DNA of 5,221 nucleotides from an uncultured Bacillota bacterium (GTDB lineage: Bacteria > Bacillota > Clostridia > Caldicoprobacterales > UBA3941): the NCBI GenBank assembly GCA_937960725.1, contig CALGOY010000090.1:1-5221 (forward strand), in the 5' to 3' direction. Numbering within the stretch: position 1 is the first letter of the stretch; every line of letters begins with the position of its first letter. Below are positions 1-5,221 of the stretch, one piece after another. A program made the translations under genes and the position numbers. The notes under the pieces are model-generated. The model searched no databases. It worked only from the letters and a program-made list of their open reading frames with translations, and was not told the DNA's origin.

Positions 1-559
1 GTCTACGCCACGGATTGGTGATGTTATTTCTGCAATGGGCCGTGCAGGAAACACAGTATATATTTATGGCGAGGAGTTTGGAAATTCTCCGACAGTGAAA
101 TTTGGAACCGCGACGGCAAGGGTCGTTAGTGCAACGGATACAATGATTAAAGCAATTGTCCCCTCTAACGCCAAACCAGGATTGAATATGATAACCGTCA
201 CAAAAGATGGGAAGGTCAGCAATGAGTTTGCCTATACCGTATTATCTGGTGATCCCAATCAAGTCATATTTCATGTAAGGGCAAATACGCAGATGGGCGA
301 AAATATTCATATTGTTGGCTCGATTCCTGAACTTGGCTCGTGGGATCCCAATAAAAGTACAGAGGCAATGCTTTGTCCCAACTATCCGGAATGGTTTTTA
401 CATGTAAGTGTTCCTGCCAATACAACTTTCGAATTTAAATTTATTAAAAAGGATGCACAAGGTAATGTAATTTGGGAAGGTGGAAAGAACCGCGTTTTTA
501 CTTCGTCTCCTGAACCGTCTGGGACAATTGATACTCCAATGTATATATGGCAGGATTGA
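1..559 (+). CDS. Cyclodextrin glucanotransferase or maltogenic alpha-amylase, C-terminal part (IPT/TIG + CBM20), 5' end missing
   Basis: The reading frame is open from base 2, so the gene enters from upstream and only about 185 C-terminal residues are seen. The ATG at 35 lies inside the conserved IPT/TIG domain and is not the start. Codons from base 2 to about 240 resemble CGTase domain D (TPRIG, GNTVYIYGEEFG, VKFG, SNEFAYTVLSGD). From about 250 to the end is a CBM20 starch-binding domain (domain E). Counting from the Met at 35, it keeps the residues known to bind starch in Bacillus CGTases: W103 (LGSWDP), K135 (FKFIKK) and W147 (WEGG) for site 1, and Y117 (NYP) for site 2. The protein ends in YIWQD, like the family's natural C-terminus, so the 3' end is intact. 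The D-E module occurs in both CGTases and maltogenic amylases, and the catalytic domains that would separate them lie outside the window. The enzyme is probably secreted and would make cyclodextrins or maltose from starch. It is the first visible gene of the starch cluster. Confidence 0.88.
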   Translation, partial: STPRIGDVISAMGRAGNTVYIYGEEFGNSPTVKFGTATARVVSATDTMIKAIVPSNAKPGLNMITVTKDGKVSNEFAYTVLSGDPNQVIFHVRANTQMGENIHIVGSIPELGSWDPNKSTEAMLCPNYPEWFLHVSVPANTTFEFKFIKKDAQGNVIWEGGKNRVFTSSPEPSGTIDTPMYIWQD

Positions 560-588
560 TTAAATCATTCGTCTTTAGTTTTAATAAC

Positions 589-600
589 GGGAGGTTAAAG
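589..600 (+). promoter_or_regulatory. Ribosome binding site of the lipoprotein amylase, fixing its start at 601
   Basis: GGGAGGT at 589-595 stands 5 nt before the ATG at 601. The in-frame ATG at 547 lies inside the upstream gene, has no such site, and would put 18 unrelated residues ahead of the signal peptide. The start at 601 is therefore preferred. Confidence 0.8.
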
Positions 601-2094
601 ATGTATTTGGAATTCAAAACCATACAAATCATATGTTGTTTGATAGCCATAATTATGGTTTTAAGTTGCTGCAATTATGTAGCAAAAGAAAAAGAATACA
701 GAGGTGATTTAGAGATGAATAAGCAACAAAATATTGAAAAAGAAACAACTAAGAGAGAGACAACGAAAAAAGAAACAGCAATGGAAGTTACAGGAGAATC
801 AGAGACACAAATAGAGCGGCATATGCCAGAGTGGGTTAAAGATGCAGTTATCTATGAGGTAAATATCCGACAATATACTAAAGAAGGTACTTTTGAGGCA
901 TTTGCACAACATCTGCCGCGATTAAAAAAGATGGGGGTTAACACGCTCTGGTTTATGCCGATACATCCCATTTCTAAAGAAAAGCGATTGGGAACGCTAG
1001 GATCATACTATGCCGTTGCAGATTATATGAATGTCAATCCTGAGTTTGGAACATTGGATGATTTTAGAAAGCTTGTGGAGAAAGCCCATGAGATGGGATT
1101 TAAGGTAATGCTTGACTGGGTAGCGAATCATACGGGATGGGACAATGAATGGATTACTGAACATCCGGAATGGTACTTGCAGGATAGCAGTGGCCAAATT
1201 CTTTCCCCGCCCGGGATGGGTTGGGATGATGTAGCACAGCTGAATTATGATAACGAAGAGCTTCGCAATGCTATGATCGATGCGATGAAATTTTGGGTTA
1301 CTGAATTTGATATCGATGGATTTAGGTGTGATTATGCTACAGGTGTTCCCCGGGATTTTTGGGAACAGGCTCGGGAAGAACTTACCAAAGTGAAAGAGCT
1401 ATATATGCTTGCTGAAGACGATACTAGCAAGGCGCTGTTGGTCAAAGCATTCGATAGTAACTATAACTGGAAGTTATATAATGACTTAAAGTCTATTGCT
1501 AAAGGGGCTAAAAAAGCTCACCAGCTCCGTCCCCGTTTGAAAGAGATGGAGCTGCTACCGGAAGGCTCTTTTCCCATGAACTTTTTGGATAACCACGATA
1601 AGAATTCATGGGAAGGGACTATTATAAGCAATTTCGGCGAAGATGCGTTGCCAGCTATGACTGTATTGCTTTTTACCATACCGGGTATTCCCCTTATTTA
1701 TTCAGGACAGGAGGCTGGACTTGATAAAAGCTTGGAATTTTTCGAAAAAGACCAAATTATATGGGATGATCTGCCTTATGAAGCACTGCTTACAGAGTTA
1801 TGTAATATAAAACAGAGCCATCCAGCCCTGTACAACGGTGAGTATGGGGGTCCCATTGAGTTTTTAGAAACAGAAAACCCCAATATACTTGCGTTCAGAA
1901 GGCAGAAAGGTGAAGATGTTATCACGGCTGTATTCAATCTATCAGCGGAAGAACAGCAGGAAACAGCCTTGAAACTTCCTGAGGATATCAAGATTCTCAT
2001 ACATGGACATGGTCCCATATCAGAAGGATTTAAAATAGAAGGAATTCCCAATCAAAACTATAAACCTTGGGAATATCTAGTGTTTTCCAATTAA
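601..2094 (+). CDS. GH13 alpha-amylase family lipoprotein, predicted to be anchored at the outer face of the membrane
   Basis: A 497-residue alpha-amylase family glycoside hydrolase, expected to cut alpha-1,4 bonds in starch or maltodextrin with retention of configuration. Residues 7-22 are hydrophobic and end in VLSC, a lipobox with C23 as the predicted lipidated cysteine. Residues 25-80 form a polar linker rich in Lys, Glu and Thr, with repeated ETTK units. The (beta/alpha)8 barrel starts near residue 80 (VIYEVNIRQYT). Conserved regions appear in order: I, DWVANH at 172-177; II, GFRCD at 240-244 with D244 the predicted nucleophile; III, E272 (LAEDD), the predicted acid/base; IV, NHD at 331-333 with D333 the transition-state stabiliser. 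A small beta-domain fills about residues 415-497. All catalytic residues are present, so it is probably active. Upstream gene ends 41 bp before; the next starts 25 bp after. A second possible start at 715 would remove the lipobox. The GH13 subfamily and exact substrate cannot be fixed by eye. Confidence 0.92.
   Translation: MYLEFKTIQIICCLIAIIMVLSCCNYVAKEKEYRGDLEMNKQQNIEKETTKRETTKKETAMEVTGESETQIERHMPEWVKDAVIYEVNIRQYTKEGTFEAFAQHLPRLKKMGVNTLWFMPIHPISKEKRLGTLGSYYAVADYMNVNPEFGTLDDFRKLVEKAHEMGFKVMLDWVANHTGWDNEWITEHPEWYLQDSSGQILSPPGMGWDDVAQLNYDNEELRNAMIDAMKFWVTEFDIDGFRCDYATGVPRDFWEQAREELTKVKELYMLAEDDTSKALLVKAFDSNYNWKLYNDLKSIAKGAKKAHQLRPRLKEMELLPEGSFPMNFLDNHDKNSWEGTIISNFGEDALPAMTVLLFTIPGIPLIYSGQEAGLDKSLEFFEKDQIIWDDLPYEALLTELCNIKQSHPALYNGEYGGPIEFLETENPNILAFRRQKGEDVITAVFNLSAEEQQETALKLPEDIKILIHGHGPISEGFKIEGIPNQNYKPWEYLVFSN
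701..717 (+). promoter_or_regulatory. Internal Shine-Dalgarno and ATG: possible second start of the amylase
   Basis: GAGGTGAT at 701-708 is an eight-base match to the canonical AAGGAGGTGATC and stands 6 nt before an in-frame ATG at 715 (Met39). It is a longer match than the site at 589. Starting here would give a 459-residue protein with the whole catalytic domain but no signal peptide or lipobox. The match may be chance in coding sequence, so actual use is an inference. Confidence 0.35.
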
Positions 2095-2104
2095 TATTTG
2101 TAAA

Positions 2105-2119
2105 AAGGAGATGATCTAC
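2105..2119 (+). promoter_or_regulatory. Strong ribosome binding site of the third gene, fixing its start at 2120
   Basis: AAGGAGATGATC at 2105-2116 matches the canonical AAGGAGGTGATC at 11 of 12 positions. The GGAG core ends 9 nt before the ATG at 2120. The in-frame ATG at 2111 directly touches the core and is itself part of the binding site, so it is unlikely to be the start. Confidence 0.8.
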
Positions 2120-3679
2120 ATGGCAAAATTAGATTGGCTAGAGACCGCAGTATTTTATAATATTTATCCGCAATCATTTTATGATACTAATGGCGATGGA
2201 ATTGGAGATTTAAATGGCATTATAGAAAAGCTAGACTATGTAAAGGAAATGGGCTTTAATGCTATTTGGATAAATCCCTTTTATGTAAGTCCTTTTAAAG
2301 ATGCAGGCTATGATGTGACGGATTTTTATACTGTGGCACCCCGATATGGTACAAATGGTGATTTTATCAGATTGTGCAGAAAGGCCAAGGATATGGGGAT
2401 TAAGATTATTGTTGATTTGGTTGCAGGCCATACATCTTTAGAATGTGAATGGTTTAAAAAGTCTGCACTGCCGGAGAAAAATGAATATACTAATCGATAT
2501 ATATGGACAGATTCAACCTGGAATAAGGGCAAAGATGGCTTATTCATCAGCGGGTATTCCGACAGGGATGGCTGCTATATGAGTAACTTTTTCTACTGCC
2601 AGCCTGCGCTAAATTACGGCTTTGCAAATGTAGAAGAAGAATGGCAGCTGCCCGTAGATCATCCCGATTGCGTTGCTACTAAAAAAGAGTTAATTAATAT
2701 TATGGAATATTGGATTGGATTAGGGGCAGACGGCTTCCGGGTAGATATGGCATCGTCCCTGATTAAAAATGATCCGGACCACTCAGCTGTTATGAAATTT
2801 TGGCAGGAGATAAGGGAGTTGTTTGATAAAAAATATCCTGATTGCGTACTTATATCGGAGTGGAGCTACCCCAAAAAAGCCATTAATGGAGGCTTTCATA
2901 TAGATTTCATGATTCATTTTAATGTGAAGTGTTATACCACGTTGTTTAGATATGAAAAAGGCACTAATCAGCATAACGATTGGATCGGGCATAGCTTCTT
3001 TAGAAAAGAGGGGAAAGGAAATTTCAACGAATTCTTAGAAGAATATATGGATCATTATAATGCAACAGTAGGAAAGGGATATATTGCTATACCTACGGGA
3101 AACCATGATATGCCCAGAATCTCTTTGGGCCGTGATTTTGATGATTTAAAAGTAGCCTATGCCTTTATACTGACTATGCCTGGAGTACCCTTTGTATATT
3201 ATGGCGATGAAATAGGGATGCGGTATATAGAAAACCTACCTTCAAAAGAAGGGGGATATAATAGAACGGGTGCGAGAACGCCCATGCAATGGGGAAGCGG
3301 GAAAAATTTAGGATTTTCTGAGAGCGATACCCCCTATTTGCCCGTTGACGATAGAGAAGATGCACCTACGGTTGAAAAGCAGCTAAAAGATCCGGATTCT
3401 CTACTAAATTTTGTAAAAGAATTAATAAAGATTAGGAAAGCTCATCCTGCGCTGTGTGCAAGCGGAGGCTTTAAAGTGATAAATAGCGGTTATCCACTGC
3501 TCTATGAGCGATTTACAGATGAAGAGAAAATCAGGGTTTTAATAAATCCTTCAGAAAGGAATTATGAAATCGACGAAAATCTGTGTGATAAAATTATCCT
3601 TAGTAAAAATGCACAAATAAGGGACAACAAAATTCAGATCGGTGGACGGGGGTGTATGATTTATTCAGTGCGAACCTGA
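2120..3679 (+). CDS. GH13 alpha-glucosidase-like enzyme, predicted cytoplasmic
   Basis: A 519-residue GH13 enzyme of the oligo-1,6-glucosidase / alpha-glucosidase type, expected to split imported malto- or isomalto-oligosaccharides. There is no signal peptide. Residues 22-30 (DTNGDGIGD) form the calcium-binding loop typical of this group. Conserved regions: I, DLVAGH at 99-104; V, QPALN at 161-165; II, GFRVD at 205-209 with D209 the predicted nucleophile; III, E247 (ISEW), the predicted acid/base; IV, NHD at 328-330. RTPMQW at 386-391 is also typical, and a short beta-domain covers about 440-519. The catalytic triad is intact. Two usual residues differ: region I has Gly103 where Asn is common, and region V has Ala163 where QPDLN has Asp. 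Met210 follows the nucleophile, where Val marks alpha-1,6 and small residues mark alpha-1,4 enzymes, so the preferred bond cannot be read. It is shorter than the roughly 555-560 residues of typical oligo-1,6-glucosidases. Trehalose synthase or another transferase activity is not excluded. Confidence 0.88.
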   Translation: MAKLDWLETAVFYNIYPQSFYDTNGDGIGDLNGIIEKLDYVKEMGFNAIWINPFYVSPFKDAGYDVTDFYTVAPRYGTNGDFIRLCRKAKDMGIKIIVDLVAGHTSLECEWFKKSALPEKNEYTNRYIWTDSTWNKGKDGLFISGYSDRDGCYMSNFFYCQPALNYGFANVEEEWQLPVDHPDCVATKKELINIMEYWIGLGADGFRVDMASSLIKNDPDHSAVMKFWQEIRELFDKKYPDCVLISEWSYPKKAINGGFHIDFMIHFNVKCYTTLFRYEKGTNQHNDWIGHSFFRKEGKGNFNEFLEEYMDHYNATVGKGYIAIPTGNHDMPRISLGRDFDDLKVAYAFILTMPGVPFVYYGDEIGMRYIENLPSKEGGYNRTGARTPMQWGSGKNLGFSESDTPYLPVDDREDAPTVEKQLKDPDSLLNFVKELIKIRKAHPALCASGGFKVINSGYPLLYERFTDEEKIRVLINPSERNYEIDENLCDKIILSKNAQIRDNKIQIGGRGCMIYSVRT

Positions 3680-3687
3680 TGCAGGTT
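3673..3687. repeat. Small perfect inverted repeat over the stop codon of the third gene
   Basis: AACCTG and CAGGTT form a 6-bp perfect stem with a 3-nt loop. The repeat spans the TGA stop of the glucosidase gene and sits 4 nt before a stronger hairpin. It may add to termination or RNA stability, but it is short enough to be chance. Confidence 0.35.
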
Positions 3688-3691
3688 TATA

Positions 3692-3713
3692 AAGGCGGCT
3701 TTTAAGCCGCCTT
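3692..3713. terminator. Candidate bidirectional terminator between convergent genes
   Basis: AAGGCGGC (3692-3699) pairs perfectly with GCCGCCTT (3706-3713) around a 6-nt TTTTAA loop; the stem can extend to 10 bp by closing the loop. It begins 13 bp after the glucosidase stop and 39 bp after the aroC stop, so it can serve both. The T-tract is weak on both sides: GTCGAC follows on the plus strand and only three T's fall at the stem end on the minus strand. Its position and GC-rich stem support a terminator, but its efficiency is uncertain. Confidence 0.6.
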
Positions 3714-3751
3714 GTCGACTATTATAAGCTTATTTTTAGTTTTTCCTTTCG

Positions 3752-4870
3752 TCACTCACTAGCTTTCAGCGCTTTTTCTATCAAATCAATTCGAGATAAT
3801 ATGCTTTGAAACAAATAATCCACTACCGTAATTGCAGCCATGGCCTCTACTACAACAACTGCCCTAGGAACTACAATAGGATCGTGTCTTCCCTTCACTA
3901 TTATCTCAGTATTTTCTCCTTTACGGGATACGGTCTTTTGTCGAATACTTATAGAAGGGGTGGGCTTAAAGGCTGCACGGAATACTATGGGCTCTCCCTC
4001 GCTAATGCCTCCCACGATTCCGCCGGAGTTGTTGGAAAGCTTTTTTATTTTTCCTTCCTCATCCAGCTGATAATTGTCGTTATTGTCAGAGCCTTTCATA
4101 CGGGCAGCTTGAAATCCGCTACCAAACTCTACGCCTTTTACAGCGCCAATAGAAAATATGGCTTTAGCTAAAGTGGCATCCAGCTTTTCAAATACGGGCT
4201 CGCCTACGCCGGCGGGCATTCCTTCTATAATACACTCTACAATTCCTCCTGCCGAATTGCCCTCTTTTCTTATCTGCTGTAGAAATTGGCCGGCAGCTTC
4301 AGCTGCTTCTGCATCGGGCATGGCTAGGGGATTGCGAAAAATTTCATCTATATCGAAGCGCTTCCTGTCGATTTCTATATTTCCGATGGATAAAGTATAT
4401 GCCAGTACGCGGATGCCTAAATGTTTCAAAATTTTTTTTGCAATGGCACCAGCTGCTACCCGGGCGACGGTCTCCCTGCCGGAGGAACGCCCGCCTCCCC
4501 GATAGTCGCGAAAGCCATATTTTATATCGTAGACCAGATCTGCATGGCCTGGCCTATAAACTTCTTTGATTTGGCTATAATCCCTAGAACGCTGGTCAGT
4601 GTTGAAAATTATCATGGATATAGGGGTACCGGTAGTTTTACCCTCAAATACGCCGGATAGAATTTCTACCTTATCCTGCTCCTTTCGAGGGGTGGAGTAT
4701 ATCGATTGCCCCGGCTTGCGGCGATCCAGGTCTTTCTGAATATCTTCTGCAGATATGGAAATACCTGCAGGACAGCCGTCGACTACTACTCCGAGGGCAG
4801 GTCCGTGGGATTCGCCCCAAGTGGATATTACAAAGTTTTTGCCCAATATTGAACCAGACACAGAGCCCAT
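3752..4870 (-). CDS. aroC: Chorismate synthase
   Basis: Chorismate synthase converts 5-enolpyruvylshikimate-3-phosphate to chorismate, the last shared step toward aromatic amino acids, folate and quinones. It needs reduced FMN and acts in the cytoplasm. The 372-residue protein is full length for the family. Family motifs appear in order: GESHG at 19-23 with His22, DQRSRDY at about 92-98, RPGHAD at 106-111 with His109, the FMN-site block DYRGGGRSSGRETVAR at 122-137, NNSGGIVGGIS at 280-290, KPTPSI at 302-307 and GRHDP at 327-331. The start is chosen at ATG 4870 (MGSVSGSILGKN), because homologues begin just ahead of GESHG. A TTG at 4939 would add 23 residues encoded by the gene's own promoter. 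A GTG at 4861 is another option: the AAGGGA upstream stands about 9 nt from it but touches the ATG. The gene is monocistronic as far as seen, convergent with the glucosidase and divergent from acpS. Confidence 0.96.
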   Translation of the reverse strand: MGSVSGSILGKNFVISTWGESHGPALGVVVDGCPAGISISAEDIQKDLDRRKPGQSIYSTPRKEQDKVEILSGVFEGKTTGTPISMIIFNTDQRSRDYSQIKEVYRPGHADLVYDIKYGFRDYRGGGRSSGRETVARVAAGAIAKKILKHLGIRVLAYTLSIGNIEIDRKRFDIDEIFRNPLAMPDAEAAEAAGQFLQQIRKEGNSAGGIVECIIEGMPAGVGEPVFEKLDATLAKAIFSIGAVKGVEFGSGFQAARMKGSDNNDNYQLDEEGKIKKLSNNSGGIVGGISEGEPIVFRAAFKPTPSISIRQKTVSRKGENTEIIVKGRHDPIVVPRAVVVVEAMAAITVVDYLFQSILSRIDLIEKALKASE

Positions 4871-4892
4871 TCCCTTCGTATATTTTTTTAAA

Positions 4893-4921
4893 ATTTTACC
4901 ATTTGAAGCGGTATTTGACAA
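4893..4921 (-). promoter_or_regulatory. Sigma-A-type promoter of aroC
   Basis: Read on the minus strand, TTGTCA (4921-4916) and TAAAAT (4898-4893) are separated by exactly 17 nt. Each box differs from consensus at one position. Transcription would start near 4886 and leave a leader of only about 16 nt before the ATG at 4870. Confidence 0.7.
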
Positions 4922-4932
4922 GCTAAAATATT

Positions 4933-4961
4933 TTGACAAAGAAAAATATTGATATTAGAAT
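4933..4961 (+). promoter_or_regulatory. Sigma-A-type promoter of acpS
   Basis: A perfect -35 box TTGACA (4933-4938) is followed after 17 nt by TAGAAT (4956-4961), one base from consensus TATAAT. The start of transcription would fall near 4968, at the edge of the GAGGGA ribosome binding site (4968-4973), giving a very short leader. The -35 boxes of this promoter and of aroC are back to back, 11 bp apart. Confidence 0.75.
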
Positions 4962-4984
4962 TTAAATGAGGGATAGTGATAGAG

Positions 4985-5178
4985 ATGATATTAGGGATAG
5001 GTATAGATGTTATTGAAGTTAAGCGGATTGCTAAAGCAATTAAAAATGTGCATTTTTTGGAAAGGGTCTATACAAGTGGGGAGTTAGAGTTTTTCCAATC
5101 CCGTAGGGGAAACCCTTTGCCTATTGCTGGAAATTTTGCTGCCAAGGAGGCGGTGGCAAAGGCTTTGGGAACGGGATT
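4985..5178 (+). CDS. acpS: Holo-[acyl-carrier-protein] synthase, N-terminal half, cut by adapter sequence
   Basis: AcpS moves the 4'-phosphopantetheine arm from coenzyme A to a serine of acyl carrier protein, making it ready for fatty acid synthesis in the cytoplasm. About 64 genuine residues are seen, roughly half of the usual 120-125. GIGIDVIEVKRI at 4-15 carries the Mg-binding Asp8 and the conserved Arg14. GNFAAKEAVAKALGTG at 49-64 carries Glu55, the second metal ligand. The ATG at 4985 is preferred because homologues begin M-(I/L)-x-GIG-x-D; GAGGGA at 4968-4973 lies 11 nt before it. A GTG at 4976 would add three residues and lies only about 3 nt from that site. The frame runs on to a TGA at 5198-5200, but everything after about 5178 is sequencing adapter, so the stop is not real. 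The gene diverges from aroC. Confidence 0.93.
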
Positions 5179-5221
5179 GATCGGAAGAGCACACGTCTGA
5201 ACTCCAGTCACAACGCTTAAT
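5179..5221. other. Illumina TruSeq adapter with index: non-genomic contamination
   Basis: Bases 5179-5211 match all 33 bases of the index-side TruSeq adapter as read in read 1, beginning GATCGGAAGAGC and ending CCAGTCAC. Bases 5212-5219 (AACGCTTA) occupy the place of the 8-base sample index, and the final AT matches the start of the next adapter segment. The base before the match is T rather than the A expected from A-tailing, so the exact junction is uncertain by a base or two. This is library sequence left at the contig end. Confidence 0.98.

Noticed and set aside
35..559. ATG at 35 as the true start of the first gene
   Set aside because: The frame is open to base 2 and the residues before this Met (TPRIGDV) belong to the same IPT/TIG domain. 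It is an internal Met of a gene cut by the window edge.
557..567. TGATT-A-AATCA inverted repeat in the same gap as an operator
   Set aside because: The arms are only 5 bp, AT-rich and match no operator I can name; probably chance.
556..585. Promoter for the amylase gene in the 41-bp gap (TTGATT, 18 nt, TTTAAT)
   Set aside because: Both boxes are weak and the start would fall inside the ribosome binding site. Co-transcription with the upstream gene is simpler.
547..600. Amylase start at 547
   Set aside because: It would overlap the upstream gene, has no ribosome binding site, and adds residues ahead of a signal peptide that is already complete from 601.
1003..2051. Minus-strand frames of 64 and 91 codons inside the amylase gene
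   Set aside because: They lie wholly opposite a clearly conserved GH13 gene and show no recognisable protein features.
2231..3365. Minus-strand frames of 63-73 codons inside the glucosidase gene
   Set aside because: They are opposite the intact GH13 frame, with no family resemblance or supported start.
3724..3733. ATAAGCTTAT palindrome as a second terminator
   Set aside because: It has no loop and only AT-rich pairing at its ends, so it cannot form a stable hairpin.
3806..4952. Plus-strand frames of 65-121 codons opposite aroC
   Set aside because: The minus strand carries a full chorismate synthase with all family motifs; the plus frames are low-complexity shadows of it.
5179..5200. Residues IGRAHV and stop as the C-terminus of AcpS
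   Set aside because: These codons translate Illumina adapter, and AcpS proteins continue for about 55-60 more residues after GTG.

Overview
The window suggests a low-GC, Gram-positive-type bacterium, most likely a member of the Clostridia (Bacillota). The basis is AT-rich intergenic DNA, strong AGGAGG-type ribosome binding sites, TTGACA/TATAAT-type promoters and the character of the encoded proteins. The lineage is an inference; the sequence holds no rRNA or other taxonomic marker.

Positions 1-3679 hold three co-directional plus-strand genes for alpha-glucan breakdown, spaced 41 and 25 bp apart and probably one operon. The first is the C-terminal end of a secreted cyclodextrin glucanotransferase or maltogenic amylase (IPT/TIG domain, then a starch-binding CBM20). 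The second is a complete GH13 alpha-amylase with a lipoprotein signal, so it is probably anchored outside the membrane. The third is a complete GH13 alpha-glucosidase-like enzyme without a signal peptide, so it is probably cytoplasmic. Together they suggest a relay: starch is bound and cut outside, trimmed at the cell surface, imported (no transporter is visible here), and finished inside. Two hairpins follow the third gene and lie between convergent genes.

Positions 3752-5178 hold housekeeping genes. aroC (chorismate synthase, last step of the shikimate pathway) is complete on the minus strand. acpS (holo-ACP synthase, which activates acyl carrier protein) starts on the plus strand. They diverge from a compact region of about 115 bp that has a good sigma-A promoter in each direction, with the two -35 boxes back to back.

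The last 43 bases (5179-5221) are not genomic. They match the Illumina TruSeq index-read adapter, an 8-base index and the first two bases of the following adapter segment. acpS therefore breaks off artificially at about residue 65, and the apparent end of its reading frame is adapter translation.

No RNA gene, CRISPR array, mobile element or defence system is visible. There is no gene-free stretch longer than 300 bases. I do not see an undescribed system. The points most worth checking are the adapter, a possible second start in the lipoprotein amylase, altered conserved residues in the third GH13 gene, and the divergent promoter pair.
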